The position numbers and the translations under genes are program-made. Shown here piece after piece: positions 5,812-11,731 of a stretch of 11,731 nucleotides of DNA. The DNA is from an uncultured Bacilli bacterium. GTDB lineage: Bacteria > Bacillota_I > Bacilli_A > RF39 > UBA660. The DNA lies in the NCBI GenBank assembly GCA_944364705.1, contig CALVWH010000161.1, forward strand, positions 1-11,731, read 5' to 3'. Position 1 is the stretch's first letter. Each line of letters starts with the position of its first letter. The notes under the pieces are model-generated. The model did not search any database. It had not been told where the DNA came from and was given only the letters and a program-made list of their open reading frames with translations.

Positions 5812-6978
5812 ATGTTAAAATCAAAGGTTGGTTATAGTGTAGAAGCGGATAGTTTTGCTTCAGGAAAAGAAACTGCAAGTAAAACTATGAGCGAAGGTAT
5901 GGCTCCAAAAGTAGGGATGCTATATAGTTCTTGTTTATACAATCAAGAAGAATTAATCAAAGGGGTTAAAAGTGTTTACCCTAATATGCCAGTAATCGGT
6001 TGTACTTCTTCTGGTGCAATCATTGTTCCAGATGGAATTATCTCTGGGGAAAAAGGGTTCTCTGGAATGATGGTATTAGAAGATGCCGATATGAATGTTG
6101 CTGTTGCTGGAATGGAACGTGGAGAAGATCCAAGAGAGACTGGTAGAAAAATTGCGATTGAAGCAGTTAAAAAATCAGGATCTATGATTCGCCCTTCTTA
6201 CTTTTATATGGTTGCTTCTCCAAAAGAAGAAGAATTCTATTTAAAGGGAATCGAAGATGTTATTGGACGTGTTCCATTCTTTGGTGGAAGTGCTGCTGAT
6301 GATACCGTAGAAGGAAATTGGAAAATCTTTTGTGAAGATAAAGTTTTCTCAGATGGTTGTGCCGTTGCTTTCTTCTATACGGATAAGAAAGTGTCTACAG
6401 AATATACGGGTGCATATCGTGAAACGAAAGATATGGGAATTATTACCGCAGTAGATAATCATCGTACATTAAAAGAAATTAATGGAGAACCTGCACTTAC
6501 GAAATATGCGCAGTGGAGAGGATTAAATGAAGAGGATTTGAAAGGATCAAATTTACTTTCTGCGACCATTGCTTCACCACTTGCAGTTAAAGATATTTTA
6601 GGAAGTGTTACGGCTATTCGTCATCCAATGGTTGGAAATGAAGATCATTCTATGAATATTGGAAACAACCTAGAAGTTGGAACTTGTGTTGTTCGTATGG
6701 AAGCAACGGTTGATGAACTTATTGAATCAACGAAAAATGCAATGACAGCAGTAAAAGAAGAATTAGGAGAAAAACCAGGAGCTTATTTCTTAGTTCACTG
6801 TGGTGGTAGAAAACTAGGAATTGGAGATCGTATGGAAGAAGTATATCATCATTTAAAAGATGCTGCTGGGGAAACACCATTTATTACGATCTTTACGTTT
6901 GGTGAATATGGTTATAGAGATCATAGTGCCAATACTTGTGGTGGATTAATGCTTTCATTCACTGCATTTGAAGAATAG
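5812..6978 (+). CDS. Stand-alone FIST-domain protein (FIST_N plus FIST_C)
   Basis: At 388 aa it contains nothing beyond the two FIST domains. FIST_N, about 33-225, has GCTSSGAI (63-70) and FGGSAADD (157-164); FIST_C, about 226-385, has the HCGGR motif (329-333) and the closing FTFGEYGYRD...N.CGGLMLSF block (361-383). FIST domains are sensory modules thought to bind small molecules and are often fused to histidine kinases, chemoreceptors or cyclic-di-GMP enzymes; here no output domain is present. The gene is 6 bases upstream of an aldehyde dehydrogenase whose ribosome site directly follows its stop, so the ligand may be related to that enzyme's substrate (inference). Its ribosome site AAAGGAAG is 7 bases upstream of the ATG. 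There is no signal peptide, and codon use is that of a well-expressed gene. Confidence 0.9.
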   Translation: MLKSKVGYSVEADSFASGKETASKTMSEGMAPKVGMLYSSCLYNQEELIKGVKSVYPNMPVIGCTSSGAIIVPDGIISGEKGFSGMMVLEDADMNVAVAGMERGEDPRETGRKIAIEAVKKSGSMIRPSYFYMVASPKEEEFYLKGIEDVIGRVPFFGGSAADDTVEGNWKIFCEDKVFSDGCAVAFFYTDKKVSTEYTGAYRETKDMGIITAVDNHRTLKEINGEPALTKYAQWRGLNEEDLKGSNLLSATIASPLAVKDILGSVTAIRHPMVGNEDHSMNIGNNLEVGTCVVRMEATVDELIESTKNAMTAVKEELGEKPGAYFLVHCGGRKLGIGDRMEEVYHHLKDAAGETPFITIFTFGEYGYRDHSANTCGGLMLSFTAFEE

Positions 6979-6984
6979 AAAGGA
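6979..6984 (+). promoter_or_regulatory. Ribosome binding site placing the dehydrogenase start at 6991
   Basis: AAAGGA follows the FIST stop directly. An ATG at 6985 abuts it with no spacing, while the in-frame ATG at 6991 is 6 bases away, the usual distance, and gives the family-like N-terminus MKNLIGNEW. Confidence 0.75.
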
Positions 6985-6990
6985 ATGCAT

Positions 6991-8427
6991 ATGAAGAATT
7001 TAATAGGAAATGAATGGGTTGACGCAAGTGACGGATCTACCGTTGATGTTGTTAATCCTGCGACAAATGAAGTAATTGCTAGTGTGCCAAACGCAACAAA
7101 AGAAGATGTTGATAAAGCAGTTAAAATTGCTGCAGAAGCACAAAAGACTTGGGAAAAGATTTCTATTTATGAAAGAGGTAGAATCTTAGAAAAATATATT
7201 GATTTGGTTGAAGCAAATGCGGATTCTCTAGCAAGTCTTTTGTCTGCAGAAACTGGAAAACCAATTAAAGAAGCAAAAGCTGAAATTGGTAATATTCGTA
7301 TGTTTGTTTCTGCTTATGTAGAAAGAGCAAAACATTTATATGGAATTCATATTCCAGAAGGGCAAGAACCAGGACAAGAAAAGTCAATCCAATTTACAAC
7401 AAGAGCTCCTCTAGGAGTTGTTGCTTGTATTATTCCATTTAACTTTCCATCAGATTTATTTCATCAAAAGGTTCCATCTGCTTTAATTATGGGGAATGCT
7501 GTTATTGTAAAACCTTCAACAGTAAATCCATTAACTTTAATTAAATTAGTCGATTTATTAAGACAAGCAGGAGTTCCTGCAGGAGTTATTGAAGTTCTTA
7601 CAGGAAGTGGATCGGTATGTGGAAACGCATTATCTTCTCATCCACTTGTTCATTTAGTAAGTTTAACTGGAAGTACTCCAGTTGGAATTGAAACTATGAA
7701 AAATGCGGCTTCTCATTTAGCTCATGTTATGTTAGAGTTAGGTGGAAATGATGCTTTCATTTTACATAAAGATGGAGATGTTGATTTAGCGGTTAATGAA
7801 ACTGTTTGGGGAAGACTCTATAATACTGGACAAGTTTGTTGCGCTAGCAAAAGATTTTTAATTCATAAAGATGTAAAACAAGAATTTATTACCAAAATGG
7901 TAGAAAAAATTCGTTCTTTAAAACAAGGAGATCCATCGGATCCAGAAACGGATATTGGATGCCTTATTAGTGAAAAAGCAGCGATCGAAGTAGAAAAACA
8001 AGTAAATGAAACGGTTGCTGCTGGGGCAACGATTGTTATTGGTGGACATAGAAACGGGGCTTTCTATGAACCAACGATTTTGGATAATGTAACGAAAGAT
8101 ATGGAAGTTGCAAAAGACATGGAAATCTTTGGACCAGTTATTTCTATTATTGAATATGAAGATATAAAGGAAGCAATTGAAATTGCAAATCAATCTTCAT
8201 TCGGACTTTGTGGAAATATTATTACAAGAGATATGAAAACAGCAATGAATGTTTCTTATGCTCTTGAATGTGGAGCCGTTGTAGTAAATGGTGCAAGTTT
8301 CTATCGTTCTGCAGAAATGCCTTTTGGAGGATGGAAACATTCTGGAATTGGAAATGAAGGAATTGCTACAACACTTCAAGAAATGTCAAGAATTAAAACG
8401 ATTGTTTTAAAAAATGTATTAGACTAA
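6991..8427 (+). CDS. NAD(P)-dependent aldehyde dehydrogenase (succinate-semialdehyde dehydrogenase-like)
   Basis: A 478-aa member of the ALDH superfamily that oxidises aldehydes to acids in the cytosol. Visible residues: the oxyanion Asn151 in IPFNFP; cofactor contacts Lys174 in VKPST and the GSTPVG turn (227-232); the general base Glu249 in LELGGND; the nucleophile Cys283 in GQVCCASKR; and Glu378 in EIFGPV. The C-terminal PFGGWKHSGIGNEG oligomerisation/active-site block is intact. It most resembles the succinate-semialdehyde/lactaldehyde dehydrogenase branch, but the substrate cannot be fixed by eye, and no partner transaminase or alcohol dehydrogenase is nearby. The first of two in-frame ATGs (6985) is too close to the ribosome site. 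It is the second gene of the FIST operon, which ends at a strong terminator. Confidence 0.94.
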   Translation: MKNLIGNEWVDASDGSTVDVVNPATNEVIASVPNATKEDVDKAVKIAAEAQKTWEKISIYERGRILEKYIDLVEANADSLASLLSAETGKPIKEAKAEIGNIRMFVSAYVERAKHLYGIHIPEGQEPGQEKSIQFTTRAPLGVVACIIPFNFPSDLFHQKVPSALIMGNAVIVKPSTVNPLTLIKLVDLLRQAGVPAGVIEVLTGSGSVCGNALSSHPLVHLVSLTGSTPVGIETMKNAASHLAHVMLELGGNDAFILHKDGDVDLAVNETVWGRLYNTGQVCCASKRFLIHKDVKQEFITKMVEKIRSLKQGDPSDPETDIGCLISEKAAIEVEKQVNETVAAGATIVIGGHRNGAFYEPTILDNVTKDMEVAKDMEIFGPVISIIEYEDIKEAIEIANQSSFGLCGNIITRDMKTAMNVSYALECGAVVVNGASFYRSAEMPFGGWKHSGIGNEGIATTLQEMSRIKTIVLKNVLD

Positions 8428-8455
8428 AAAAACAGAATTTATTTCTGTTTTTTTT
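8426..8455 (+). terminator. Intrinsic terminator of the FIST-dehydrogenase operon
   Basis: An A run followed by ACAGAA (8432-8437) pairs with TTCTGT (8443-8448) and a run of eight Ts, around the loop TTTAT. It begins within the stop codon of the dehydrogenase. Confidence 0.92.
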
Positions 8456-8480
8456 GAGGCTAAAATTTTTGTGAATGAAT

Positions 8481-8544
8481 TATAATCAGGAATTCTGACT
8501 ACATGTTTGAAATAGTTTTGTATAATCATTTGTTTTTTGATTAT
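8481..8544 (+). repeat. TATAATCA elements: two direct copies and one inverted copy
   Basis: TATAATCA at 8481-8488 recurs at 8521-8528, exactly 40 bp away, and the second copy is answered by an inverted TGATTAT (8538-8544), giving a perfect 7-bp inverted repeat (8522-8528 with 8538-8544) around 9 bases. A TCAG/CTGA pair flanks GAATT just after the first copy. These lie 130-190 bases upstream of the exchanger gene and could be operator sites. The TATAAT cores might instead be -10 boxes, but neither has a good -35. Confidence 0.35.
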
Positions 8545-8611
8545 GTTTAAATAAATCCTTATGGTTTCATTTTTCTACAATAAGGAAATAAAAAACAAAA
8601 TTGTAAAGAAT

Positions 8612-8651
8612 CTTTTCTTTTCGATTTTTATCAAGAAAAGTATGATATAAT
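8612..8651 (+). promoter_or_regulatory. Promoter of the exchanger gene, overlapped by an inverted repeat
   Basis: An extended -10 TGATATAAT (8643-8651) lies 21 bases before the gene start. No good -35 exists at 16-18 bp. CTTTTCTT (8612-8619) and AAGAAAAG (8633-8640) form an 8-bp inverted repeat that spans the -35/spacer region, so a bound protein could block or replace -35 contacts. Confidence 0.55.
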
Positions 8652-8672
8652 AAAAAAAGAATAAGGTGATTT

Positions 8673-9623
8673 ATGTTAGCGTTTTTTCTTTTAATTTTAG
8701 GTTTTGTTTTAATTATTAAAGCAGCGGATCTTTTGGTCGATGCATCGGTTTCGATCGCAACGCATTTTAAAGTTCCTAAAATGTTAATTGCGCTTACGAT
8801 TGTTTCTTTTGGTACGTGTGCACCAGAAGTAGCCATTTCTTTTCAAAGCGTTGCTTCTAGAAATGGAACGATCGCTTTTGCGAATATTGTAGGAAGCTGT
8901 ATTGTGAATGTTTTTTTTATTATAGGACTTGCGTCTGTTTTAAGGGCCATTCGTGTAAAACATCGAACGGTGAAAAAGGAGTTACCAATTCTTGTAATCA
9001 TTACTGCGGTATTTTCTGTGCTAATGCTAGATAGTTTGTTTAATCCTTTAACACCGAATGATTTTTCTAGATCGGATGGAATTATTTTAGTATTGTTTTT
9101 TAGCATGTTTGTTTTATATTTGATTTCTCTTGTTCGAAAAGGAAAGGAAGATCATGAGGAAGAGGCTCCGAAATATTCGATTGCGAAATCTTTAGTTTTC
9201 TTACTTTTATCCTTGGTTGTTATTACATTTAGTAGTGATTTGATTGTTGACAATGCACAGAAAATTGCCCTTTCGTTTGGAATTAGTGAAAAAATAATTA
9301 CGATGGTTTTTATTGTTATCGGAACTTCTCTTCCAGAAATGTTTATGACGGTAAGTAGTGCTCGAAAAGGGGAATTTGATCTTGCGATTGGTAATATTAT
9401 TGGAACCAATATTTTTAATATTTGTATTGTTCTTGGACTTCCAGTAGCACTTTATGGAAAAGTTCCATTAACAGACTTTTCTTTTGTTGATGTTCTTGCG
9501 GTTATGGGATCTTCTTTATTACTTTATTTATTTTCAAAAAATGATCGATGTATTTCTAAAAAAGAAGGTTTTTCTATGATTTTCATTTTTGTTCTTTATT
9601 ATTTATATGTTTTTTTCTGTTAG
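8673..9623 (+). CDS. CaCA-family sodium or proton/calcium exchanger (YrbG-like)
   Basis: A 316-aa integral membrane protein with about ten hydrophobic segments arranged as two inverted halves, as expected for calcium/cation antiporters. The two alpha repeats are visible: alpha-1 with GTCAPE (47-52, Glu52) and GSCIVN (74-79); alpha-2 with GTSLPE (217-222, Glu222) and GTNIFN (244-249). The halves are joined by a short charged loop (about 154-170, KGKEDHEEEAPK). Family members expel Ca2+ or exchange other cations across the membrane. Alpha-1 departs from the usual GTSxPE and GSNIxN at two sites (Ser to Cys, Asn to Cys), whereas alpha-2 is nearly canonical. AAGGTGAT (8663-8670) is a good ribosome site. 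The gene appears monocistronic with no clear terminator after it. Confidence 0.92.
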   Translation: MLAFFLLILGFVLIIKAADLLVDASVSIATHFKVPKMLIALTIVSFGTCAPEVAISFQSVASRNGTIAFANIVGSCIVNVFFIIGLASVLRAIRVKHRTVKKELPILVIITAVFSVLMLDSLFNPLTPNDFSRSDGIILVLFFSMFVLYLISLVRKGKEDHEEEAPKYSIAKSLVFLLLSLVVITFSSDLIVDNAQKIALSFGISEKIITMVFIVIGTSLPEMFMTVSSARKGEFDLAIGNIIGTNIFNICIVLGLPVALYGKVPLTDFSFVDVLAVMGSSLLLYLFSKNDRCISKKEGFSMIFIFVLYYLYVFFC

Positions 9624-9722
9624 TTTTCTAGTATTTATTATAATGAAAGATATTATAGGAAAGGAAACTTTTGGGGTTTTAAATAGGAAAAATACTTAAT
9701 ATATTTTAGTAATTAAAATTTA

Positions 9723-9751
9723 TTGATAAATGATTATTTTTGTATTAGAAT
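9723..9751 (+). promoter_or_regulatory. Promoter of the 461-aa unknown gene
   Basis: TTGATA (9723-9728) and TAGAAT (9746-9751) at exactly 17 bp, each one mismatch from consensus. The start near 9758 gives a leader of about 25 bases, so the gene is its own transcription unit. Confidence 0.7.
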
Positions 9752-9771
9752 ATATCTAAACTTTTGACTTT

Positions 9772-9779
9772 GGAGTGAT
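9772..9779 (+). promoter_or_regulatory. Ribosome binding site placing the start at GTG 9784
   Basis: GGAGTGAT lies 4 bases before GTG 9784. An upstream in-frame GTG at 9775 is part of this site itself, so it is unlikely to be used. Confidence 0.65.
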
Positions 9780-9783
9780 TTGT

Positions 9784-11169
9784 GTGGATAGTATTCAAAT
9801 AGAAAATATTAAAGAAATTGATTATTTAAAAAGAATGTTAGATAGAGTAAAAGCTTATGGTATTGATATTAGTGAATATTATAATGAATTATATAACATA
9901 ATTGATGATTATGAAAAGAAGAAAAAAAATGAGTTAAATATACCAAAAGATAAGTTACATTTAACTATGAATGTTGATAGTGAATATGAGCTTAGCATTA
10001 ACCTTAATTTTCTTTCTATTAAACTAAATTGGTGCACATTATTTTTATCTCTTATGGATATAACTGAAAACTGGAATTTAGATATCGATATAGATGAAAC
10101 TTTCTATTTAGTATATAATAATGTAGAAAGTATTCTTGAATCTATTTATGATATAGATATTCAAGAAAAAGTAGTTATTAAATATTACGATTTAATTTTG
10201 AAAAAAATACTTAAGGATTATAAAGAAAATAAATATAACTATTTGGAAGAGTATAATGATTTAACGAAAAATAATTATTTAAAAGATAGTGTTATGAGAT
10301 TTTTAAGAAACAAAAATATTGTATTTGATGAAAATATAAATTGCTATAGTCTAAAAGATATTATAGAAAAATTCTTTATTCCAGATAATAATAAAAAATG
10401 CGAAATTGATATAGAAGAATATAAAAACGATATAATAGATATTAATAATGTAAGTGGTATAAAAAATTTGCTGTTTTCTATTAAAAACTTTTGTCAAACT
10501 ACTATTAAAAACAAGCAAAGTATAGCAGTGAAAAATATTAAAAATCTAAAAAGAAAAAAAATTTTTTTAAACTTTTTTTGTAAAAAATATTTAATTAAAC
10601 GTTTTGAATTAACAGAGGATTATTTTGAAGCTTTTAAAGATATAGATTTATCATATTTTGGTAATATTTATACAATGAAAAAAGTTGTAGATAAAATTTA
10701 TAATCATGAGTCTAAAGATAAAATAATGGGATTATTAGACTTAGATCGTTTAAATGAGCATGTTATTTTTAGGATTATAAATAAAAATTTCAGCTTTATA
10801 GATTTTAATGGGTTAAATTTAAGTTCTATAGATTTTACTGATGTTAATATTTTTAGTTCGGATTTAAGTAAAACAAAAGCACGAATAGATCCACAAAAAG
10901 TTGATAATCTTGGCTGGTGTTATTTAGAAGAGTGCTATGTAATTAATAATTTTAATGGATATTCTAAGGATCAAATGCCTATTTTAATTGGGGCAATATT
11001 AGTAAATAGTTTTGACGAAATTTTTTGTTTAGAAATCAAACTAAAGTTGGGTATGGATATAAACTGTATTTGTGAATATAAATCTTTTAATTATTATACT
11101 AAAACAGCTGCTATAAAAAACGATTGTCATATTAATAAGTCTAAGAGATTAAACATTACAAAAAAATGA
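9784..11169 (+). CDS. Unknown 461-aa protein with a short pentapeptide-repeat-like stretch
   Basis: I do not recognise an enzyme family. The protein is rich in Ile, Asn, Asp, Lys and Tyr. Residues 1-50 look like a helical pair (IENIKEIDYLKRMLDRVKAYGI, SEYYNELYNIIDDYEKKKK), and 60-290 are mixed helical. Residues about 336-367 show a five-residue rhythm (FIDFNGLNLS, SIDFTDVNI, FSSDLSKTK) like a pentapeptide-repeat or similar right-handed beta helix of two or three coils. It is followed by IDPQKVDNLGWCYLEECYVI, which recalls repeat proteins of uncultured Bacilli with an 'INPQ' step (memory, not a search). There is no signal peptide or membrane segment. Ile ATA codons are frequent here but rare in the dehydrogenase and FIST genes, and the AT content is higher, which suggests a different origin. 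An IS30 remnant lies downstream. The GTG start was chosen by ribosome-site spacing. Confidence 0.8.
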   Translation: MDSIQIENIKEIDYLKRMLDRVKAYGIDISEYYNELYNIIDDYEKKKKNELNIPKDKLHLTMNVDSEYELSINLNFLSIKLNWCTLFLSLMDITENWNLDIDIDETFYLVYNNVESILESIYDIDIQEKVVIKYYDLILKKILKDYKENKYNYLEEYNDLTKNNYLKDSVMRFLRNKNIVFDENINCYSLKDIIEKFFIPDNNKKCEIDIEEYKNDIIDINNVSGIKNLLFSIKNFCQTTIKNKQSIAVKNIKNLKRKKIFLNFFCKKYLIKRFELTEDYFEAFKDIDLSYFGNIYTMKKVVDKIYNHESKDKIMGLLDLDRLNEHVIFRIINKNFSFIDFNGLNLSSIDFTDVNIFSSDLSKTKARIDPQKVDNLGWCYLEECYVINNFNGYSKDQMPILIGAILVNSFDEIFCLEIKLKLGMDINCICEYKSFNYYTKTAAIKNDCHINKSKRLNITKK

Positions 11170-11181
11170 AATTGTAGGGCT

Positions 11182-11218
11182 AAATGGATGATAAAAGAAT
11201 AAATGGTTATAAAAGAAT
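11182..11218 (+). repeat. Two-copy tandem repeat just after the unknown gene
   Basis: AAATGGATGATAAAAGAAT (11182-11200) is followed at once by AAATGGTTATAAAAGAAT (11201-11218); the copies share AAATGG and ATAAAAGAAT. The junction AAGAATAAAT (11195-11204) is also matched by an inverted ATTTATTCTT at 11237-11246. Confidence 0.75.
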
Positions 11219-11383
11219 GAGAATTATGTTAAATTTATTTATTCTTAAATGTTATGTATCAATAATTAGTTTAACTAAAGCAATTAAAAATATTTCTTGT
11301 GAAGTAAGGAAATGTGATTTCATCGCATTATGAGACTACTTAGTAGTGATAAAACTATTTTATTTATCTGTGAAACTTTTTTT

Positions 11384-11426
11384 GATATGATATTTTCTCT
11401 TTTTATTTTATCATGTCTTTATTTTT
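11384..11426 (+). terminator. Possible distal terminator downstream of the unknown gene
   Basis: GATATGATA (11384-11392) pairs with TATCATGTC (11409-11417), one pair being G-U, around a 16-base loop, followed by a T-rich tail. It lies 215 bases after the stop, and the loop is large, so the assignment is weak. Confidence 0.35.
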
Positions 11427-11503
11427 GTTTATTTTATTAATTCCATTGGTTTTGATGTAAAAATAAATTTAAGGTGATTGAATCTTCAAATTTTCGATAT
11501 ATC

Positions 11504-11562
11504 AAGAGTAACCGATATGTTTTATATGTTCTCTTATCGGAATAATTAATTTTATAATTATT
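11504..11562. repeat. Cluster of overlapping inverted repeats next to the transposase remnant
   Basis: CCGATA (11512-11517) pairs with TATCGG (11535-11540), and an alternative longer fold joins AAGAG (11504-11508) to CTCTT (11531-11535), with AAC/GTT and ATAT/ATAT inside. Next to it, AATAATTA (11541-11548) pairs perfectly with TAATTATT (11555-11562). The cluster abuts the stop of the transposase fragment at 11563. Neither strand has a T tract after it, so it is not a standard terminator. Confidence 0.55.
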
Positions 11563-11727
11563 TTAACGAGAGGGTTCAGAATATTTTTTATTTCTATCAA
11601 TTTCTCTTAAAATAGTAGAATGATTTCTGTTAATTTCTTTAGCTATTTGATTAATGGATTTATTTTCATTTAATCCGTCTTCTATATTTTTTCTATCTTC
11701 ATAAGATAGATGGCAATAGTTTGTCAT
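11563..11727 (-). pseudogene. N-terminal fragment of an IS30-family transposase (HTH only)
   Basis: The - strand frame from the ATG at 11725-11727 encodes 54 residues, then TAA. It opens with NYCHLSYEDRKNIEDGLNEN, the N-terminal pattern of IS30 transposases (xHLSxEERxxIexxL), and continues with the helix-turn-helix SINQIAKEINRNHSTILREI ending in DRN, matching the STIxREIxRN recognition helix. A complete IS30 transposase has about 300-400 residues with a DDE domain; none of that is seen in any - strand frame down to 11170. The same frame stays open for 41 codons after the stop (to 11440) but shows no recognisable domain and lies over inverted repeats. It is most likely a decayed insertion sequence; a short free-standing HTH protein is the alternative. 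The ribosome site is beyond the window edge. Confidence 0.75.
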
Positions 11728-11731
11728 GTTT

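Larger units (their letters stand above)
11170..11562. other. 393-base stretch without a gene, rich in small repeats
   Basis: I find no open frame with a plausible ribosome site on either strand. The stretch holds a tandem repeat (11182-11218), a 10-bp inverted repeat (11195-11204 with 11237-11246), a small ACTAC/GTAGT palindrome near 11335-11346, a terminator-like hairpin (11384-11417) and a cluster of inverted repeats (11504-11562). It looks like decayed intergenic or mobile-element DNA between the unknown gene and the transposase remnant. Confidence 0.6.

Noticed and set aside
7918..8379. Two - strand frames within the aldehyde dehydrogenase gene
   Set aside because: Shadows of a gene with intact catalytic motifs; no ribosome sites and odd Asn/Phe/Cys-rich composition.
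8521..8526. TATAAT as a separate promoter
   Set aside because: The only TTGAAA nearby (8507-8512) is 8 bp away, far too close; nothing good at 16-18 bp.
8567..9409. Three - strand frames over the exchanger gene
   Set aside because: Antisense shadows of the hydrophobic exchanger, with no signals of their own.
9643..9699. 18-codon frame after the exchanger gene, following a TATAAT
   Set aside because: No ribosome site before its ATG, no recognisable sequence, and too short to support.
11440..11562. Read-through extension of the transposase fragment past the TAA
   Set aside because: Open for 41 codons, but no IS30 motif is visible and the stretch is mostly inverted repeats.
1..11731. CRISPR array, defence system, toxin-antitoxin pair or prophage genes
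   Set aside because: No regularly spaced repeats, nuclease/effector pairs or phage structural genes were found; apart from the unknown genes, every coding region has an ordinary family assignment.

Overview
The window reads as chromosome of a low-GC Gram-positive bacterium (Bacillota, probably class Bacilli or a relative such as the Erysipelotrichales/RF39 group). The evidence is strong A+T bias, purine-rich ribosome binding sites of the AGGAGG/AGGTGAT type, TATAAT -10 boxes often with a TGn extension, compact operons, and intrinsic terminators with long T tracts. UGA is used as a stop (end of the thioredoxin reductase gene at 4926-4928 and of the last large gene at 11167-11169), so the mycoplasma code is excluded. 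The genus cannot be read from the sequence.

Bases 1-5240 are ordinary, tightly packed housekeeping DNA on the + strand: the 3' part of tRNA-Pro(UGG) with its terminator; a small phasin-like helical protein followed by a UbiB/ABC1 atypical kinase; exonuclease III (exoA) followed by an HD-domain dGTPase-like hydrolase; then a thioredoxin reductase-like flavoprotein overlapping a thioredoxin by 4 bases. These pairs touch membrane/lipid metabolism (phasin-UbiB), DNA repair and nucleotide pool (exoA-dGTPase) and thiol redox. The reductase has its FAD site and CxxC but a worn NADPH site.

Bases 5235-8455: a strong bidirectional hairpin terminator separates the thioredoxin gene from a convergent 98-aa gene of unknown function on the - strand. 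That gene is divergent from a two-gene operon: a stand-alone FIST-domain sensor-like protein and an NAD(P)-dependent aldehyde dehydrogenase. The operon has a clear promoter and a roughly 110-nt leader that can fold into three consecutive hairpins, which is the best candidate for an undescribed regulatory RNA in the window.

Bases 8456-9623: an intergenic region with repeated TATAATCA elements, then a CaCA-family cation/Ca2+ exchanger with unusual residues in its first alpha repeat.

Bases 9624-11731 look like accessory DNA: a 461-aa protein of unknown function, rich in Ile, Asn, Asp and Lys, with far more ATA codons than its neighbours and a short pentapeptide-repeat-like stretch near the C-terminus; then about 390 bases without a gene, containing a tandem repeat and several AT-rich inverted repeats; and at the right edge, on the - strand, the N-terminal helix-turn-helix of an IS30-family transposase cut off by a stop after 54 codons. 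I see no CRISPR array, defence cassette, prophage or complete mobile element.
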